A DNA stretch of 64,000 nt from Hyphococcus sp. (GCA_021604585.1 BQJG01000002.1:1-64000), one strand, 5' to 3'; shown: positions 23,797 to 33,202, numbered from the stretch's first letter. Notes: generated by a model not told the origin, from the sequence alone. Translations and numbers: made by a program.

Positions 23797-26237
23797 ACTT
23801 ACGCGAATATCGCGACAAGCCGCGGCTCTTGTCGGATTATCTCCCCTGGGCGGCGAGTCCGGCGCCGGGGATCGTGCTCAACAAGGACGGATCGTTCCAG
23901 AAGACCTTCCGTTATCGCGGGCCGGATTTGGAGAGCGCCACCGACGCCGAACTCGTTGCGGCGACGGCCCGCGTCAACAATGTGCTGCGCCGGTTCGGAT
24001 CGGGCTGGGCGCTGTTCTTCGAGGCGGTGCGCGTCGAGGCCCATGATTACCCGCATTCGGACTTCAGCGACGCCGCGTCCTGGCTTGTCGATGAAGAACG
24101 GCGATTGCGTTTTGAAGGGGGTCTCGACGGCGAGAGCGGCGATCAGTTTGAAAACCATTATTATCTGACGCTCCTGTGGCTGCCGCCGGCAGACGCGAAG
24201 GGTCGCGCTGAACGCGCCCTCATCACCCGATCCGAAAAGCATGGGGAAGACAACTGGCGCCGGCGGCTTGAGACTTTCGTTGAGACCTGCGTGCGAGCCT
24301 ATGATCTCCTGTCGGCGGCGCTCGTCGATATCGAGCCTTTGAGCGACAGCGAAACCCTTTCCTATCTTCATTCATGCGTGTCGGCGAAACGCCACCGGAT
24401 TGCGGCGCCGGAAATCCCCGTTTTCTTGGACGCCATATTAGCCGACGAGCCTTTCACCGGCGGGCTCGAACCGATGATCGGCGATCATCATGTACGGACG
24501 CTGACCATCCTCGGGTTTCCCGCTTCCACCATGCCGGGCATTCTCGACGATCTGAACCGTCAGGGCTTTCCTTATCGCTGGGCGACGCGCTTCATCGCCA
24601 TGGACAAGCATGAAGCGGAGAAAGTTCTCGCAAGACAGCGCCGGCACTGGTTTGCGAAACGCAAGTCCATGGGCGCGGTCATCCGCGAAGTCATGTTCAA
24701 CGAGCAGGCCGCGCTCCTTGATAATGACGCCGACAACAAGGCCGTCGACGCAGACGCCGCCCTGCAGGAACTTGGAAACGATCTCGTCTCTTTCGGTTAC
24801 GTCACCACCACGGTGACGGTGATGAGCGAGGATATCTCGGAAGTTGAAGACCGGCTGCGCGTCGCCGAGCAGATCATCAATGGACGCGGCTTCACCGCGA
24901 TCCGCGAAACACTGAACGCTGTTGAAGCCTGGCTCGGAAGCCTGCCGGGCCATGTCTACGCCAATGTGCGCCAGCCGATCCTCCACACGCTGAACCTCGC
25001 GCACATGACGCCGCTGTCTTCCGTCTGGGCGGGCGAGGCGCGCAACGAGCACCTTTCCGCCCCGGCGCTTATTCAGGCGCACACCAACGGGACGACGCCG
25101 TTTCGCGTCAATCTTCATGTGGGCGATGTGGGCCATACGCTTGTCGTCGGCCCGACAGGCGCCGGCAAATCAGCGCTCTTGTCGTTGATCGCAATGCAAT
25201 GGCGGCGCTATGAGAACGCGCAGATTTTCATGTTCGACAAGGGCCGCTCCGCGCGCGCCGCAACCCTCGCGGTTGGAGGCGTCCATATCGATCTCGGCAG
25301 CGACAGTGCGCCGTCATTGCAACCCTTAAAAGACGCCGACACGGAAGCCGGCGCCGGTTTCGCAGCCGACTGGATCGCCGGGCTCGCGGCGCGGGAAGGC
25401 GTTTCGATAACGCCCGATAAAAGGCAAGCCCTGTGGTCGGCGATCAAGTCCTTGAGCACGGCGGAACGCGGAGAGCGCACCATCACCGGGCTCGTCATGC
25501 TGTTGCAGCATGAAGAACTGAAAGCCGCGCTTCACCCCTTCACCCTGGAAGGGCCATATGGGCGACTCGTCGACGCCGATCATGAAACGCTAGCGCTTGC
25601 CGACACGGTCTGTTTCGAGATGGAATCGTTGATGGCGGCCCCCGCCGCCGCGGCGCCCGTCGTCACCTATCTTTTTCATCGCCTCGAAGCGCGCTTCGAC
25701 GGGCGGCCCACGCTCATCATTCTCGACGAGGCCTGGCTTTTTCTCGATAGCCCGCTTTTCGCGGCCCGCATCCGCGAATGGCTGAAGACGCTTCGCAAGA
25801 AGAATGTCGCTGTCGTCTTTGCGACGCAATCGCTCGCCGATATCGCCAATGCTTCGATTGCGCAGGCGATCGTCGAAAGCTGTCCGACGCGCGTGTTTCT
25901 CCCGAATGAACGAGCCCTCGAACCCCAGCAGCGCGAGATCTATGAACGCTTCGGGCTTAACCCGCGACAGGTGGAGCTCATCGCCCGGGCGACGCCTAAG
26001 CGAGATTACTATTTCCAGTCGCCTTTGGGCGCTCGCATTTTCGAGCTGGGGCTCGGCCCCGTGGCGCTCGCCTTTTGCGGCTCATCAAGCCCCGCCGATC
26101 AGAAACTCATGGATGAGCTCACGCACGCTGGCGGGTCATTCGCAGAAGAATTCCTTACCAGGAAAAATCTCAAATGGGCCGTCGAAATTTTGCGCCAGTG
26201 GCCCGGCGCAGCGTCATCCCTGATAGCGGCTGAATAG
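23790..26237 (+). CDS. trbE: TrbE, VirB4-like ATPase
   Basis: The 815-residue ATPase drives pilin extraction and substrate transfer. The N-terminal CagE/TrbE region begins LREYRDKPRLLSDYLPWA. Walker A is GPTGAGKSALLSL near residue 455 and Walker B is LIILDEAWLFL near 640, followed by FATQSLADIA. Length and domain order match RP4 TrbE. It overlaps trbD by 7 bases and is followed by trbJ after 10 bases (AGGAGG before the start). Confidence 0.95.
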   Translation: MLNLREYRDKPRLLSDYLPWAASPAPGIVLNKDGSFQKTFRYRGPDLESATDAELVAATARVNNVLRRFGSGWALFFEAVRVEAHDYPHSDFSDAASWLVDEERRLRFEGGLDGESGDQFENHYYLTLLWLPPADAKGRAERALITRSEKHGEDNWRRRLETFVETCVRAYDLLSAALVDIEPLSDSETLSYLHSCVSAKRHRIAAPEIPVFLDAILADEPFTGGLEPMIGDHHVRTLTILGFPASTMPGILDDLNRQGFPYRWATRFIAMDKHEAEKVLARQRRHWFAKRKSMGAVIREVMFNEQAALLDNDADNKAVDADAALQELGNDLVSFGYVTTTVTVMSEDISEVEDRLRVAEQIINGRGFTAIRETLNAVEAWLGSLPGHVYANVRQPILHTLNLAHMTPLSSVWAGEARNEHLSAPALIQAHTNGTTPFRVNLHVGDVGHTLVVGPTGAGKSALLSLIAMQWRRYENAQIFMFDKGRSARAATLAVGGVHIDLGSDSAPSLQPLKDADTEAGAGFAADWIAGLAAREGVSITPDKRQALWSAIKSLSTAERGERTITGLVMLLQHEELKAALHPFTLEGPYGRLVDADHETLALADTVCFEMESLMAAPAAAAPVVTYLFHRLEARFDGRPTLIILDEAWLFLDSPLFAARIREWLKTLRKKNVAVVFATQSLADIANASIAQAIVESCPTRVFLPNERALEPQQREIYERFGLNPRQVELIARATPKRDYYFQSPLGARIFELGLGPVALAFCGSSSPADQKLMDELTHAGGSFAEEFLTRKNLKWAVEILRQWPGAASSLIAAE

Positions 26238-26247
26238 GAGGAAACGA

Positions 26248-26982
26248 ATGAAGAAGACGATCATCAGCATCACCATGATGGGCGTCATGCCGGTCATGAG
26301 CATCACGGGAACGGCCCATGCGCAGTTCGGATTTGGCGGCATCGTCTATGATCCGACCAACCACGCGCAAAACCTCCTGACAGCGGCGCGGTCGCTGACG
26401 CAAGTTCAAAACCAGATCAAGCAGCTCGCCCATGAAGTGACGATGCTTGAGAACCAGGCGAAGGACTTGGTGAACCTGCCGACCTCCGTCGCCGACGATC
26501 TGAAAGCGAAACTGCTCACCATCGATGCGCTCATCAGTGTCGCGGACGGCATCGCCTATCAGGTCGCGGCGATCGAGACCGACTACGAGACGATATACCG
26601 CGAGACCTATGGCGCGTCGCCGCCGCCGGCGCCGGTGATCGTTTCTGAAGCGCGCGACGCCTGGAAGCAATCCCGCGACGGCTACAAGCATTCGCTACAG
26701 GTGCAGGCGCAGGTGGTCACCAATATCCGCGACGATATTGACGAATTGCATGGCCTCGTCGGCGAAAGCCAGGGCGCCGGCGGCAATTTGCAGGTCTTGC
26801 AGGCCGGCAATCAGATCGCCGCGCTCTCCGCCGAGCAGATGATGCAAATACAAACGCTGCTCGCCGCGCAATATCGCGCCGAAGCGCTTGAAGCCTCGCG
26901 CGCGCTCGCTGAACGCGAGCGGGGAAAGGCGCGTCTGATCCGTTTTCTTGGTGACGACAGCGCCTACACGCCGGGAAGCTGA
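26248..26982 (+). CDS. trbJ: TrbJ, VirB5-like minor pilus component
   Basis: This 244-residue periplasmic protein has a signal peptide ending in GTAHA before QFGFGG. The conserved start of the mature protein, IVYDPTNHAQNLLTAARSL, and the following long helices (QVQNQIKQLAHEVTMLENQ) are typical of TrbJ/VirB5. AGGAGG lies just before the start. In many relatives a small trbK entry-exclusion gene follows. Here trbL follows after 3 bases, so trbK is absent. Confidence 0.92.
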   Translation: MKKTIISITMMGVMPVMSITGTAHAQFGFGGIVYDPTNHAQNLLTAARSLTQVQNQIKQLAHEVTMLENQAKDLVNLPTSVADDLKAKLLTIDALISVADGIAYQVAAIETDYETIYRETYGASPPPAPVIVSEARDAWKQSRDGYKHSLQVQAQVVTNIRDDIDELHGLVGESQGAGGNLQVLQAGNQIAALSAEQMMQIQTLLAAQYRAEALEASRALAERERGKARLIRFLGDDSAYTPGS

Positions 26983-26985
26983 CCC

Positions 26986-28314
26986 ATGGACGATTTGTCG
27001 GTCATCGATTCATTCCTGGCGACGTTCTCGACCTATATCGACAGCGGATTCGGTCTGTTGTCGCCGGACGTCGCTTATCTCACGACTGTCCTCATCGCCA
27101 TCGACATCACGCTTGCCGGCCTCTTCTGGGCGATGGCCGAGAATACGAATGTTGTCGCGCAGCTCATAAAGAAAGTCCTTTATGTAGGATTCTTCGCCTT
27201 CATCATCGGCAATTTCGCGTTTCTGAGCGGCGTCATCTTCGACAGTTTCGCCGAACTCGGGCTTCGCGCCGGCGGATCGACCATAACGGCTGACGATCTG
27301 ATGCGTCCGGGCTTTGTCGCGAATGCCGGCTTTGACGCAGGCAAGCCGCTGCTCGAGGAGATTGGCGACCTCACCGGCCCCATCGCGTTTTTTGAAAACT
27401 TCGTCACCATCGCGATCCTGTTCTTCGCCTGGGCCGTGGTGTTGTTGTCGTTCTTTATTCTCGCCGTGCAGCTTTTCATCACTGTGCTCGAATTCAAGCT
27501 GACGACGCTCGCCGGCTTCATCCTCGTTCCCTTCGCGCTCTGGAATAAAACAACCTTTCTCGCCGAACGCGTTCTCGGCAATGTCATCACGTCCGGCATC
27601 AAGCTGATGGTGCTCGCCATCATCGTCGGCATCGGCTCCACCATGTTTTCGTCGCTCGCAGGCGCGTTCTCCGCTGGCGACGTGACCATGGAAGAGGCTC
27701 TTTCGGTGACGCTCGCCGCCGTCTCCATCTTCGGGCTCGGCATCTTCGGGCCCGGCATCGCCGCCGGTCTCATCACCGGCGCGCCCCAACTCGGCGCCGG
27801 CGCCGCCGTCGGCACGGTCGGCGGTCTCGCCGCCGGCGCCTATATGGGCGGGGCAGGCGCTATGGCCGCAGGGCGCGCCGCTGCCGGCGGCGCCTCAAGC
27901 GCGGTGAAAGCCGGCGCATCGCTTTCGGGCGGCGCATCGGCAAGCTACCAGCTTGGCAAGATAGCTTCGGGAAAAACCGGCGTCTCCGGCGCAGCCGCCG
28001 GTATGGCGGGCATGGCGCGCGCCGGCGCCGACAGCGTCAGGACGTTCGCAGCAAGACCCTTCGAAGGTTTACGCGCCGCTTATGACAAGGGCGGCGCCGC
28101 TGCATTCGCTGCGACCGGCGGCAAATCTTCCGGCGGAACGATTACGGGTCTTTCGGCGGGTGGCGCTGCGCCCAAAAACGACAATTGGGCGGGCCGTTTC
28201 GAGGCGCGTCAGAATGTTCGCGACGCCGGCGGTCTCGCCGCCCACACGATCCGCAGCGGCGACGCTTCATCCGGCGGCGCGGCGCCCACCCTTAAAGAAC
28301 GCGAGGATTCTTAA
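26986..28314 (+). CDS. trbL: TrbL, VirB6-like polytopic channel protein
   Basis: The 442-residue inner-membrane protein has several hydrophobic helices between about 25 and 270 (for example VLIAIDITLAGLFWAMA and AILFFAWAVVLLSFFILAVQ). A Gly/Ala/Ser-rich, probably disordered tail of about 150 residues follows. VirB6 proteins form part of the inner-membrane channel. The tail is typical of alphaproteobacterial TrbL. The stop abuts the trbF start. Confidence 0.93.
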   Translation: MDDLSVIDSFLATFSTYIDSGFGLLSPDVAYLTTVLIAIDITLAGLFWAMAENTNVVAQLIKKVLYVGFFAFIIGNFAFLSGVIFDSFAELGLRAGGSTITADDLMRPGFVANAGFDAGKPLLEEIGDLTGPIAFFENFVTIAILFFAWAVVLLSFFILAVQLFITVLEFKLTTLAGFILVPFALWNKTTFLAERVLGNVITSGIKLMVLAIIVGIGSTMFSSLAGAFSAGDVTMEEALSVTLAAVSIFGLGIFGPGIAAGLITGAPQLGAGAAVGTVGGLAAGAYMGGAGAMAAGRAAAGGASSAVKAGASLSGGASASYQLGKIASGKTGVSGAAAGMAGMARAGADSVRTFAARPFEGLRAAYDKGGAAAFAATGGKSSGGTITGLSAGGAAPKNDNWAGRFEARQNVRDAGGLAAHTIRSGDASSGGAAPTLKEREDS

Positions 28315-29013
28315 ATGCTCTTCAAACGCGCATCCGCGGCTTATGGCGAAACGCCGGAACCGGAAACGCCTTTTCAAAAGGCCGGACAAATCTGGGACGA
28401 GCGCATCGGCGCGGCGCGCGCGCAGGCCGCGAACTGGCGCATCATGGCGTTCGGCTGTCTGGCGCTTGCGGTTGGTTCTTCGGCGGGCCTTGTCTGGCGC
28501 TCGCTGCAATCGACCGTCACGCCTTACGTCGTCGAAGTCGATGAACTCGGCGCCGTCCAGGCCGTCGGCCCGGCGAGCCTGCGCTATAATCCCACCGACG
28601 CACAGATCGCCCATCATCTGGCGCGTTTCCTCGAAAATGTGCGCGGTCTTTCCGTCGATCCCATCGTCGTGCGCCAGAACTGGCTTTCCGGCTACGACTT
28701 TACCACCGACAAGGGCGCGGCGGTTTTGAACGATTACGCAAGGGATAACGACCCTTTCGAAAGCGTCGGTCGCAGATCGCGCACCGTCGATGTCATCAGC
28801 GTCGTGCGCGTTTCGGAAGATACATTCCAAGCGCGCTGGATCGAACGCACCTTTGAAAATTCCGCGTTTACGAAAACGGAGCGCTTCACCGCATTGATGA
28901 CCATCGTCATCGACCCGCCGCGCGATGCGGCGACCTTACGCAAAAACCCCCTCGGCATATTCATCCACGGCCTTAACTGGAGCGAGGATCTCGACACCGG
29001 AGAAAAGCAATGA
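28315..29013 (+). CDS. trbF: TrbF, VirB8-like assembly factor
   Basis: The 232-residue protein has one membrane helix (about residues 43-62, MAFGCLALAVGSSAGLVW) and a periplasmic NTF2-like domain with TPYVVEVDELGAVQAVGP and FQARWIERTFE. VirB8 proteins bridge the inner-membrane complex and the VirB9/VirB10 core. It starts directly after trbL and overlaps trbG by 4 bases. Confidence 0.93.
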   Translation: MLFKRASAAYGETPEPETPFQKAGQIWDERIGAARAQAANWRIMAFGCLALAVGSSAGLVWRSLQSTVTPYVVEVDELGAVQAVGPASLRYNPTDAQIAHHLARFLENVRGLSVDPIVVRQNWLSGYDFTTDKGAAVLNDYARDNDPFESVGRRSRTVDVISVVRVSEDTFQARWIERTFENSAFTKTERFTALMTIVIDPPRDAATLRKNPLGIFIHGLNWSEDLDTGEKQ

Positions 29014-29987
29014 GCAAGATCATGATATCCGCCAGTCTCGCAGCATTACTGACGGCCTGCGAAACCTATCCGGCGCCATCCCAAGAAACTTACGTTCCCG
29101 CCGTCGCCGCCTTTGACGACGAAACGACGTTCCCCGTGGAGATCGTCGAAACGCCAAAAGCGTTGCCGCTGCCGGGACAGCTCAAAGCAATCCCGTCGCC
29201 CAGTCAGAAATCAAAGGCGGCGCCCGCGACGCCGGAAGCGGCGATCGCGGAAGGCGCGAAGAAGGCGCGGATCGAACCCTCGCTCAATGGCTATATCAAC
29301 GCCGTGCAGGTCTATCCCTATACGGAGGGCGCCCTCTACCGGCTTTATGCGGCGCCGGGACAGGTCTCGGATATCGCGTTGCAGCCGGGCGAAACGCTGA
29401 TCTCGGTTTCGGCCGGCGACACCGTCCGCTGGGTTGTTGGCGATACGTCGTCGGGCGGGCCCGAAGGCGAGCGCGCCCACATTCTCGTAAAACCCATCGG
29501 ACCCGGTCTTTCCACCAATCTGATGATCGCGACCGACCGGCGCGTCTATCACCTCGAACTCACCAGCACTGACGGCGCCTATATGGCGGCGTTATCGTGG
29601 CGCTATCCGCAGGACGAACTGGACGGCTTGCGCGCCCGAAACCGAAACGCCCTGGCGCGCGACGAACGCACCATTGCGAAGGGGCTGGCGTTAGGCGAAT
29701 TGAATTTCAGCTATCGCATCGAAGGCGACAAACCCGACTGGCGTCCGGTGCGCGTCTTCGACGATGGTCGTCAGGTATATATCCAGATGCCGGCGGCGAT
29801 TGCGACCACCGATGCGCCGCCGCTCTTTGTCGTCGGCCGCAAGGGCGGCGCCGAACTCGTCAATTACCGGGTGAAAGACAATTACTACATCGTCGATCGC
29901 CTCTTCTCGCGCGCCGAGCTGCGTCATGGCGGAAAGAACCAGGCCATCGTTAGGATCGTGAAAACCGGCGAGGGCGGTCGTGGCTGA
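29010..29987 (+). CDS. trbG: TrbG, VirB9-like core protein with a lipobox
   Basis: This 325-residue outer-membrane core component has VirB9/CagX motifs: YPYTEGALYRLYAAPGQVSD, LQPGE and FSYRIEGDKPDWRPVRVFDD. The N-terminus MSKIMISASLAALLTAC looks like a lipoprotein signal with lipobox LTAC and Cys17. In RP4 the lipoprotein partner is the separate TrbH. No trbH is present here, so TrbG may carry the lipid anchor itself (inference). It overlaps trbF by 4 bases and trbI by 8 bases. Confidence 0.92.
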   Translation: MSKIMISASLAALLTACETYPAPSQETYVPAVAAFDDETTFPVEIVETPKALPLPGQLKAIPSPSQKSKAAPATPEAAIAEGAKKARIEPSLNGYINAVQVYPYTEGALYRLYAAPGQVSDIALQPGETLISVSAGDTVRWVVGDTSSGGPEGERAHILVKPIGPGLSTNLMIATDRRVYHLELTSTDGAYMAALSWRYPQDELDGLRARNRNALARDERTIAKGLALGELNFSYRIEGDKPDWRPVRVFDDGRQVYIQMPAAIATTDAPPLFVVGRKGGAELVNYRVKDNYYIVDRLFSRAELRHGGKNQAIVRIVKTGEGGRG

Positions 29988-31218
29988 GCCCATCCCCTTC
30001 GAGGAACAGGCCGAGGCGCTGAAACTCCGCGCCAAGCCGAAGCCGGTGACTGAGATCAACCGCAAGGTTGTGATCGCCGGCGCTGGTGTTGGAGCCGTCC
30101 TTTTGTTTCTGGCGGCGTCAGTCGCGCTCGATCCGCCGAAGGTGTCGGGCGAAGACGAGCCGCGCGAGCTTTACAACACGCGTAACAAGCCGAAAGCCGA
30201 TGCGCTCAGCACCCTGCCGACAAGCTACGATCAGATGCCGGCCCCGAAACCGGCGATTGAACTCGGGCCGCCGATTCCCGGCGATCTCGGGGGCGCCATG
30301 CTGGCGGCGGAACGCGATCTCGGAATCGAGCCCGATGTGTATGAAACGGCCTACGAAGATTTTCGGCCCGATCCGTTGAGCGAGGCCGAACGCGCCGAGC
30401 GCATCAGGCAGGCGAAACTCGCGCAGGAGAGTTTAGCGTCGCCCGTCTTCTTCAAGGTCAGCGGCAAAGCGCCGGGGAAGGCGTCGGACATATCGCCGGC
30501 TCCCGATCCGGTCGATCCCTTCGCCGCTATTCGCGAAGCGAGTGCTGTGCTTGGCGTCGGCGGTGAAAGTGATCCGAACAAGCAAGGGTCTAAGATCGCG
30601 TTCGCTCACGATGCGGAGAACGGCGATAATCTGAACCCGCACGGCCTCGTCGATCCTGTCTCTCCCTATCAGGTGATGGCGGGGACGATCATTCCCGCCA
30701 GCCTCATCACAGGGCTGAACTCAGATCTGCCCGGGACAATCATCGCGCAGGTGACGCAGCCCGTTTACGACACCGTTTCCGGCGCCCATCTTTTGATCCC
30801 GCAAGGCGCGCGCCTTATCGGGCGCTATGACAGCCAGGTTTCGTTCGGGCAGGATCGCGCGCTCATCGTCTGGGACCGGGTTTTGTTTCCGGACGGCGCG
30901 TCATTACAGATCGACGCCATGCCGGGCACCGACGCTGCCGGTTACGCCGGGCTTTCCGACAAGGTCGACAATCATTGGGGACGCATCTTCGTCGCCGCAG
31001 GTCTTGCCTCGCTCCTCGGCATCGGAACTGAACTCGCCGTCGATGACGATGACGGCCTGACCCGCGCCATTCGCGATTCCTATCAGGATACAGCGAACCA
31101 GGCGGGCCAGCGCATTGTCGACCGCAATCTCAATATCCAGCCGACCTTGAAAGTGCGGCCCGGCTGGCCGCTGCGCGTCATTGTTACGCAGGATCTTGTC
31201 CTCCGTCCTTACGAATAA
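29980..31218 (+). CDS. trbI: TrbI, VirB10-like core protein
   Basis: The 412-residue protein spans the envelope. A cytoplasmic N-terminus leads to a membrane helix (about 28-48, VVIAGAGVGAVLLFLAASVAL) and then a Pro-rich linker. The C-terminal VirB10 beta-barrel domain has PYQVMAGTIIPASLITGLNS, LLIPQGARLIGRYDSQVSFG and a final IVTQDLVLRPY. All are standard for TrbI, and the length is normal. Confidence 0.94.
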   Translation: MAEPIPFEEQAEALKLRAKPKPVTEINRKVVIAGAGVGAVLLFLAASVALDPPKVSGEDEPRELYNTRNKPKADALSTLPTSYDQMPAPKPAIELGPPIPGDLGGAMLAAERDLGIEPDVYETAYEDFRPDPLSEAERAERIRQAKLAQESLASPVFFKVSGKAPGKASDISPAPDPVDPFAAIREASAVLGVGGESDPNKQGSKIAFAHDAENGDNLNPHGLVDPVSPYQVMAGTIIPASLITGLNSDLPGTIIAQVTQPVYDTVSGAHLLIPQGARLIGRYDSQVSFGQDRALIVWDRVLFPDGASLQIDAMPGTDAAGYAGLSDKVDNHWGRIFVAAGLASLLGIGTELAVDDDDGLTRAIRDSYQDTANQAGQRIVDRNLNIQPTLKVRPGWPLRVIVTQDLVLRPYE

Positions 31219-31230
31219 GGAAACGCTCGT

Positions 31231-31464
31231 ATGTCGTTGCGCCTTGCAGAACTCCCCGACCGCACGCTGTCGAAACTGACGATCCAGCTAACCCCGGACC
31301 AGCTCGCGGCTCTGAATGATTACGCCGAGATTTACGAGGCGACCTATGGCAAACGCGAGCCCGTCGAACAGCTTGCGCCGGAAATGATCGACACCTTTTT
31401 GAATGGCGACGCCGGCTTCAAGCGGGCGCGCAAGGAACTTCATCAGCAAAGGAAGGAGAAGTAG
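31231..31464 (+). CDS. DUF2274 family protein
   Basis: The 77-residue protein has the DUF2274 pattern KLTIQLTPDQLAALNDYAE and a basic C-terminal helix (FKRARKELHQQRKEK). The beta strand plus two helices resemble a ribbon-helix-helix protein. This family regularly follows trbI in alphaproteobacterial elements. It starts 12 bases after trbI with AAGGAAA upstream, so it is the end of the same operon. The function is unknown; DNA binding is likely from the fold. Confidence 0.88.
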   Translation: MSLRLAELPDRTLSKLTIQLTPDQLAALNDYAEIYEATYGKREPVEQLAPEMIDTFLNGDAGFKRARKELHQQRKEK

Positions 31465-31467
31465 ACC

Positions 31468-31809
31468 ATGCCTATGATCGGAACATTCTCGAAGACGGAT
31501 GACAGCTTTGTCGGGACGATCCGCACCATGACCATCAACGTCAAGGCGAAGATCGTACCCAACAAAGAAAAAGCGAATGACGGCGCTCCCGATTATCGCG
31601 TTTATGCCGGCGGGGCCGAACTCGGCGCAGGCTGGCGCGAGACATCCAAGGACGAAGGGAAGGAATATCTCGCCCTGAAACTCGACGACCCGAGCTTCGC
31701 CGCGCCGATCCGGGCGGCCTTCTTCGAGAATGAGGAGGAGGGGACGGGCGTCATGATGTGGAGCCGCGCTCCGGCAACTAATGACGCCGGTCGTGAATAC
31801 GCGAAGTAA
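31468..31809 (+). CDS. DUF736 family protein, copy 2
   Basis: The 113-residue protein is the second DUF736 member. GTFSKTDDSFVGTIRTMTIN and PDYRVYAGGAELGAGW match the first copy (3917-4261) in position and spacing, but the sequences have diverged well beyond recent duplication. It follows DUF2274 by 3 bases and probably ends the trb transcript. After it the character of the genes changes to cargo. Function unknown. Confidence 0.87.
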   Translation: MPMIGTFSKTDDSFVGTIRTMTINVKAKIVPNKEKANDGAPDYRVYAGGAELGAGWRETSKDEGKEYLALKLDDPSFAAPIRAAFFENEEEGTGVMMWSRAPATNDAGREYAK

Positions 31810-31929
31810 CCCCGATTGTTAGGAATCCCCAACCACGCCTATCGTTTTCTGTGGAAAACTTGGGCTGTTCCGAATGTGGAACGAATCACTCATGGCGCTT
31901 ATTCTGCGCATTTGCTGCGGAATGACGCC

Positions 31930-33117
31930 ATGCACGAGAAACTCTCGCATCTGTCGCCGGAAGAGTTCGCTGAACTTCTGAAGCGGTATTATGACCCCGA
32001 AAAGGAGTGGACGGTCACGCGTATTATGCAGCATTTCAAGATTGATGCGCGGCCTGGTGAGTTAACCTCGTTGTTGCCTCCGACTGTTCATGAGGATCTA
32101 TTTTGCAACTATTGTGAATCGACACATCTGATCTCGCGTGCGTTGCCTCGAAGCGCTCAAACGAAAGGAATTCCTTTCTGCCCCAACTGCGGACACCGAA
32201 GATCTGGAACATGCGATTGCCTCCATTGTCGCAAGAGGGCTGAAGAAAACCGGTTGAACGCCGAGCGTCAGCGCAGAGAGATTGTTCGCAAACATTACGG
32301 GGTTGAAGATTTTTGGGGGAAGTTTCCATCTGGGCTGACGATGCGTCAGCTTGTTTACTTGAAGGCTGTCGCGTCTCACAGCGTGTCTGAAAACTTGTCC
32401 CATGTGCAGCCTTTTCTTTTTACGCAGAACGCGTTGGCGCCGACGCCCGAGTTTCGTCTCGGAATGGTGAGAGAGCTTTATAGAGTGGGTTTAATTGCGC
32501 CAGATCCCGAAAGTAATTTGTCGGCGTTTTCATTTAATTTTGATCCGGGCAGCGGTCCCGGACATTTTCCCGATCGAGTGGATTGGCTTTTTCTTCCCGG
32601 TCTCTCAAATACTGAGAAGAGATCATTTCTGGCGGAAGCCGATCAAGAATTCGACAAGTTCGAGCGGGACGCCGATGTGAGCTGTGGAGCGCGAGCCCTT
32701 TGGCATGATATCGTTAAAGACGAGGCGTTTGAATATTACAGCCACAAATTGAATGAAATTCATTATTCGGTCGATGCTGATAATTTTGGGGATAAGACTC
32801 ACCAGGTTTTTGATTCCTTGGTGATCAATTTTTCGCTTTCGGAAATTTATCACATCATCTTTGTAACTATCCGAAATACCAACCACTACATTACCCAGCA
32901 GCGCATTCCGAAGTATCAGGGAAAGAATATGTTTGTCGGCGGACTTGAGCGAAATGCTCAAAAGTACCGCGCCGAAGGCTGGCTCAAGAAATATCGCCGT
33001 GATTTCAATTGCCCCCAATCGACGTTGAGTAGCGTCTTTTTTGACTTTTTCCTCGGGTTTGGCGGTGCTTATTTCGACAAGGTTGCGCCAGCCAATCCGG
33101 ACGACGAGGCCGCTTGA
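31930..33117 (+). CDS. Unrecognised 395-residue protein with a seven-cysteine zinc-ribbon region
   Basis: I do not recognise this protein. From ATG at 31930 it has a helical N-terminus (LSHLSPEEFAELLKRYYDPE), then a cysteine cluster: Cys59-x2-Cys62, Cys84-x2-Cys87 and Cys95-x-Cys97-x2-Cys100 (FCPNCGHRRSG). This suggests one or two zinc ribbons. A basic helix follows (RKRAEENRLNAERQRREIVRKHYG), then about 270 residues of mixed fold without a catalytic signature I can name. Its base composition is visibly more AT-rich than the trb genes before it, a sign of separate origin. TTG 31816 and GTG 31876 are alternative starts. It stands between trb and hipBA, among defence-like genes, so a defence, toxin or regulatory role is possible but unproven. 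Confidence 0.7.
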   Translation: MHEKLSHLSPEEFAELLKRYYDPEKEWTVTRIMQHFKIDARPGELTSLLPPTVHEDLFCNYCESTHLISRALPRSAQTKGIPFCPNCGHRRSGTCDCLHCRKRAEENRLNAERQRREIVRKHYGVEDFWGKFPSGLTMRQLVYLKAVASHSVSENLSHVQPFLFTQNALAPTPEFRLGMVRELYRVGLIAPDPESNLSAFSFNFDPGSGPGHFPDRVDWLFLPGLSNTEKRSFLAEADQEFDKFERDADVSCGARALWHDIVKDEAFEYYSHKLNEIHYSVDADNFGDKTHQVFDSLVINFSLSEIYHIIFVTIRNTNHYITQQRIPKYQGKNMFVGGLERNAQKYRAEGWLKKYRRDFNCPQSTLSSVFFDFFLGFGGAYFDKVAPANPDDEAA

Positions 33118-33152
33118 ATGTCGGCGCAAATAGCGCAGTTGCTCAACGGCTT

Positions 33153-33172
33153 TTATTCCCGAGCGGTAATAA
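33153..33172. promoter_or_regulatory. HipB-type operator 1
   Basis: The 20 bases hold arms TTATT-n-CCG and CGG-n-AATAA around a 2-base centre. It is the most distant of three similar palindromes before hipB. Confidence 0.65.
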
Positions 33173-33202
33173 TTTGGGATCCCGGGAGCAGCTTACCGTC
33201 AT

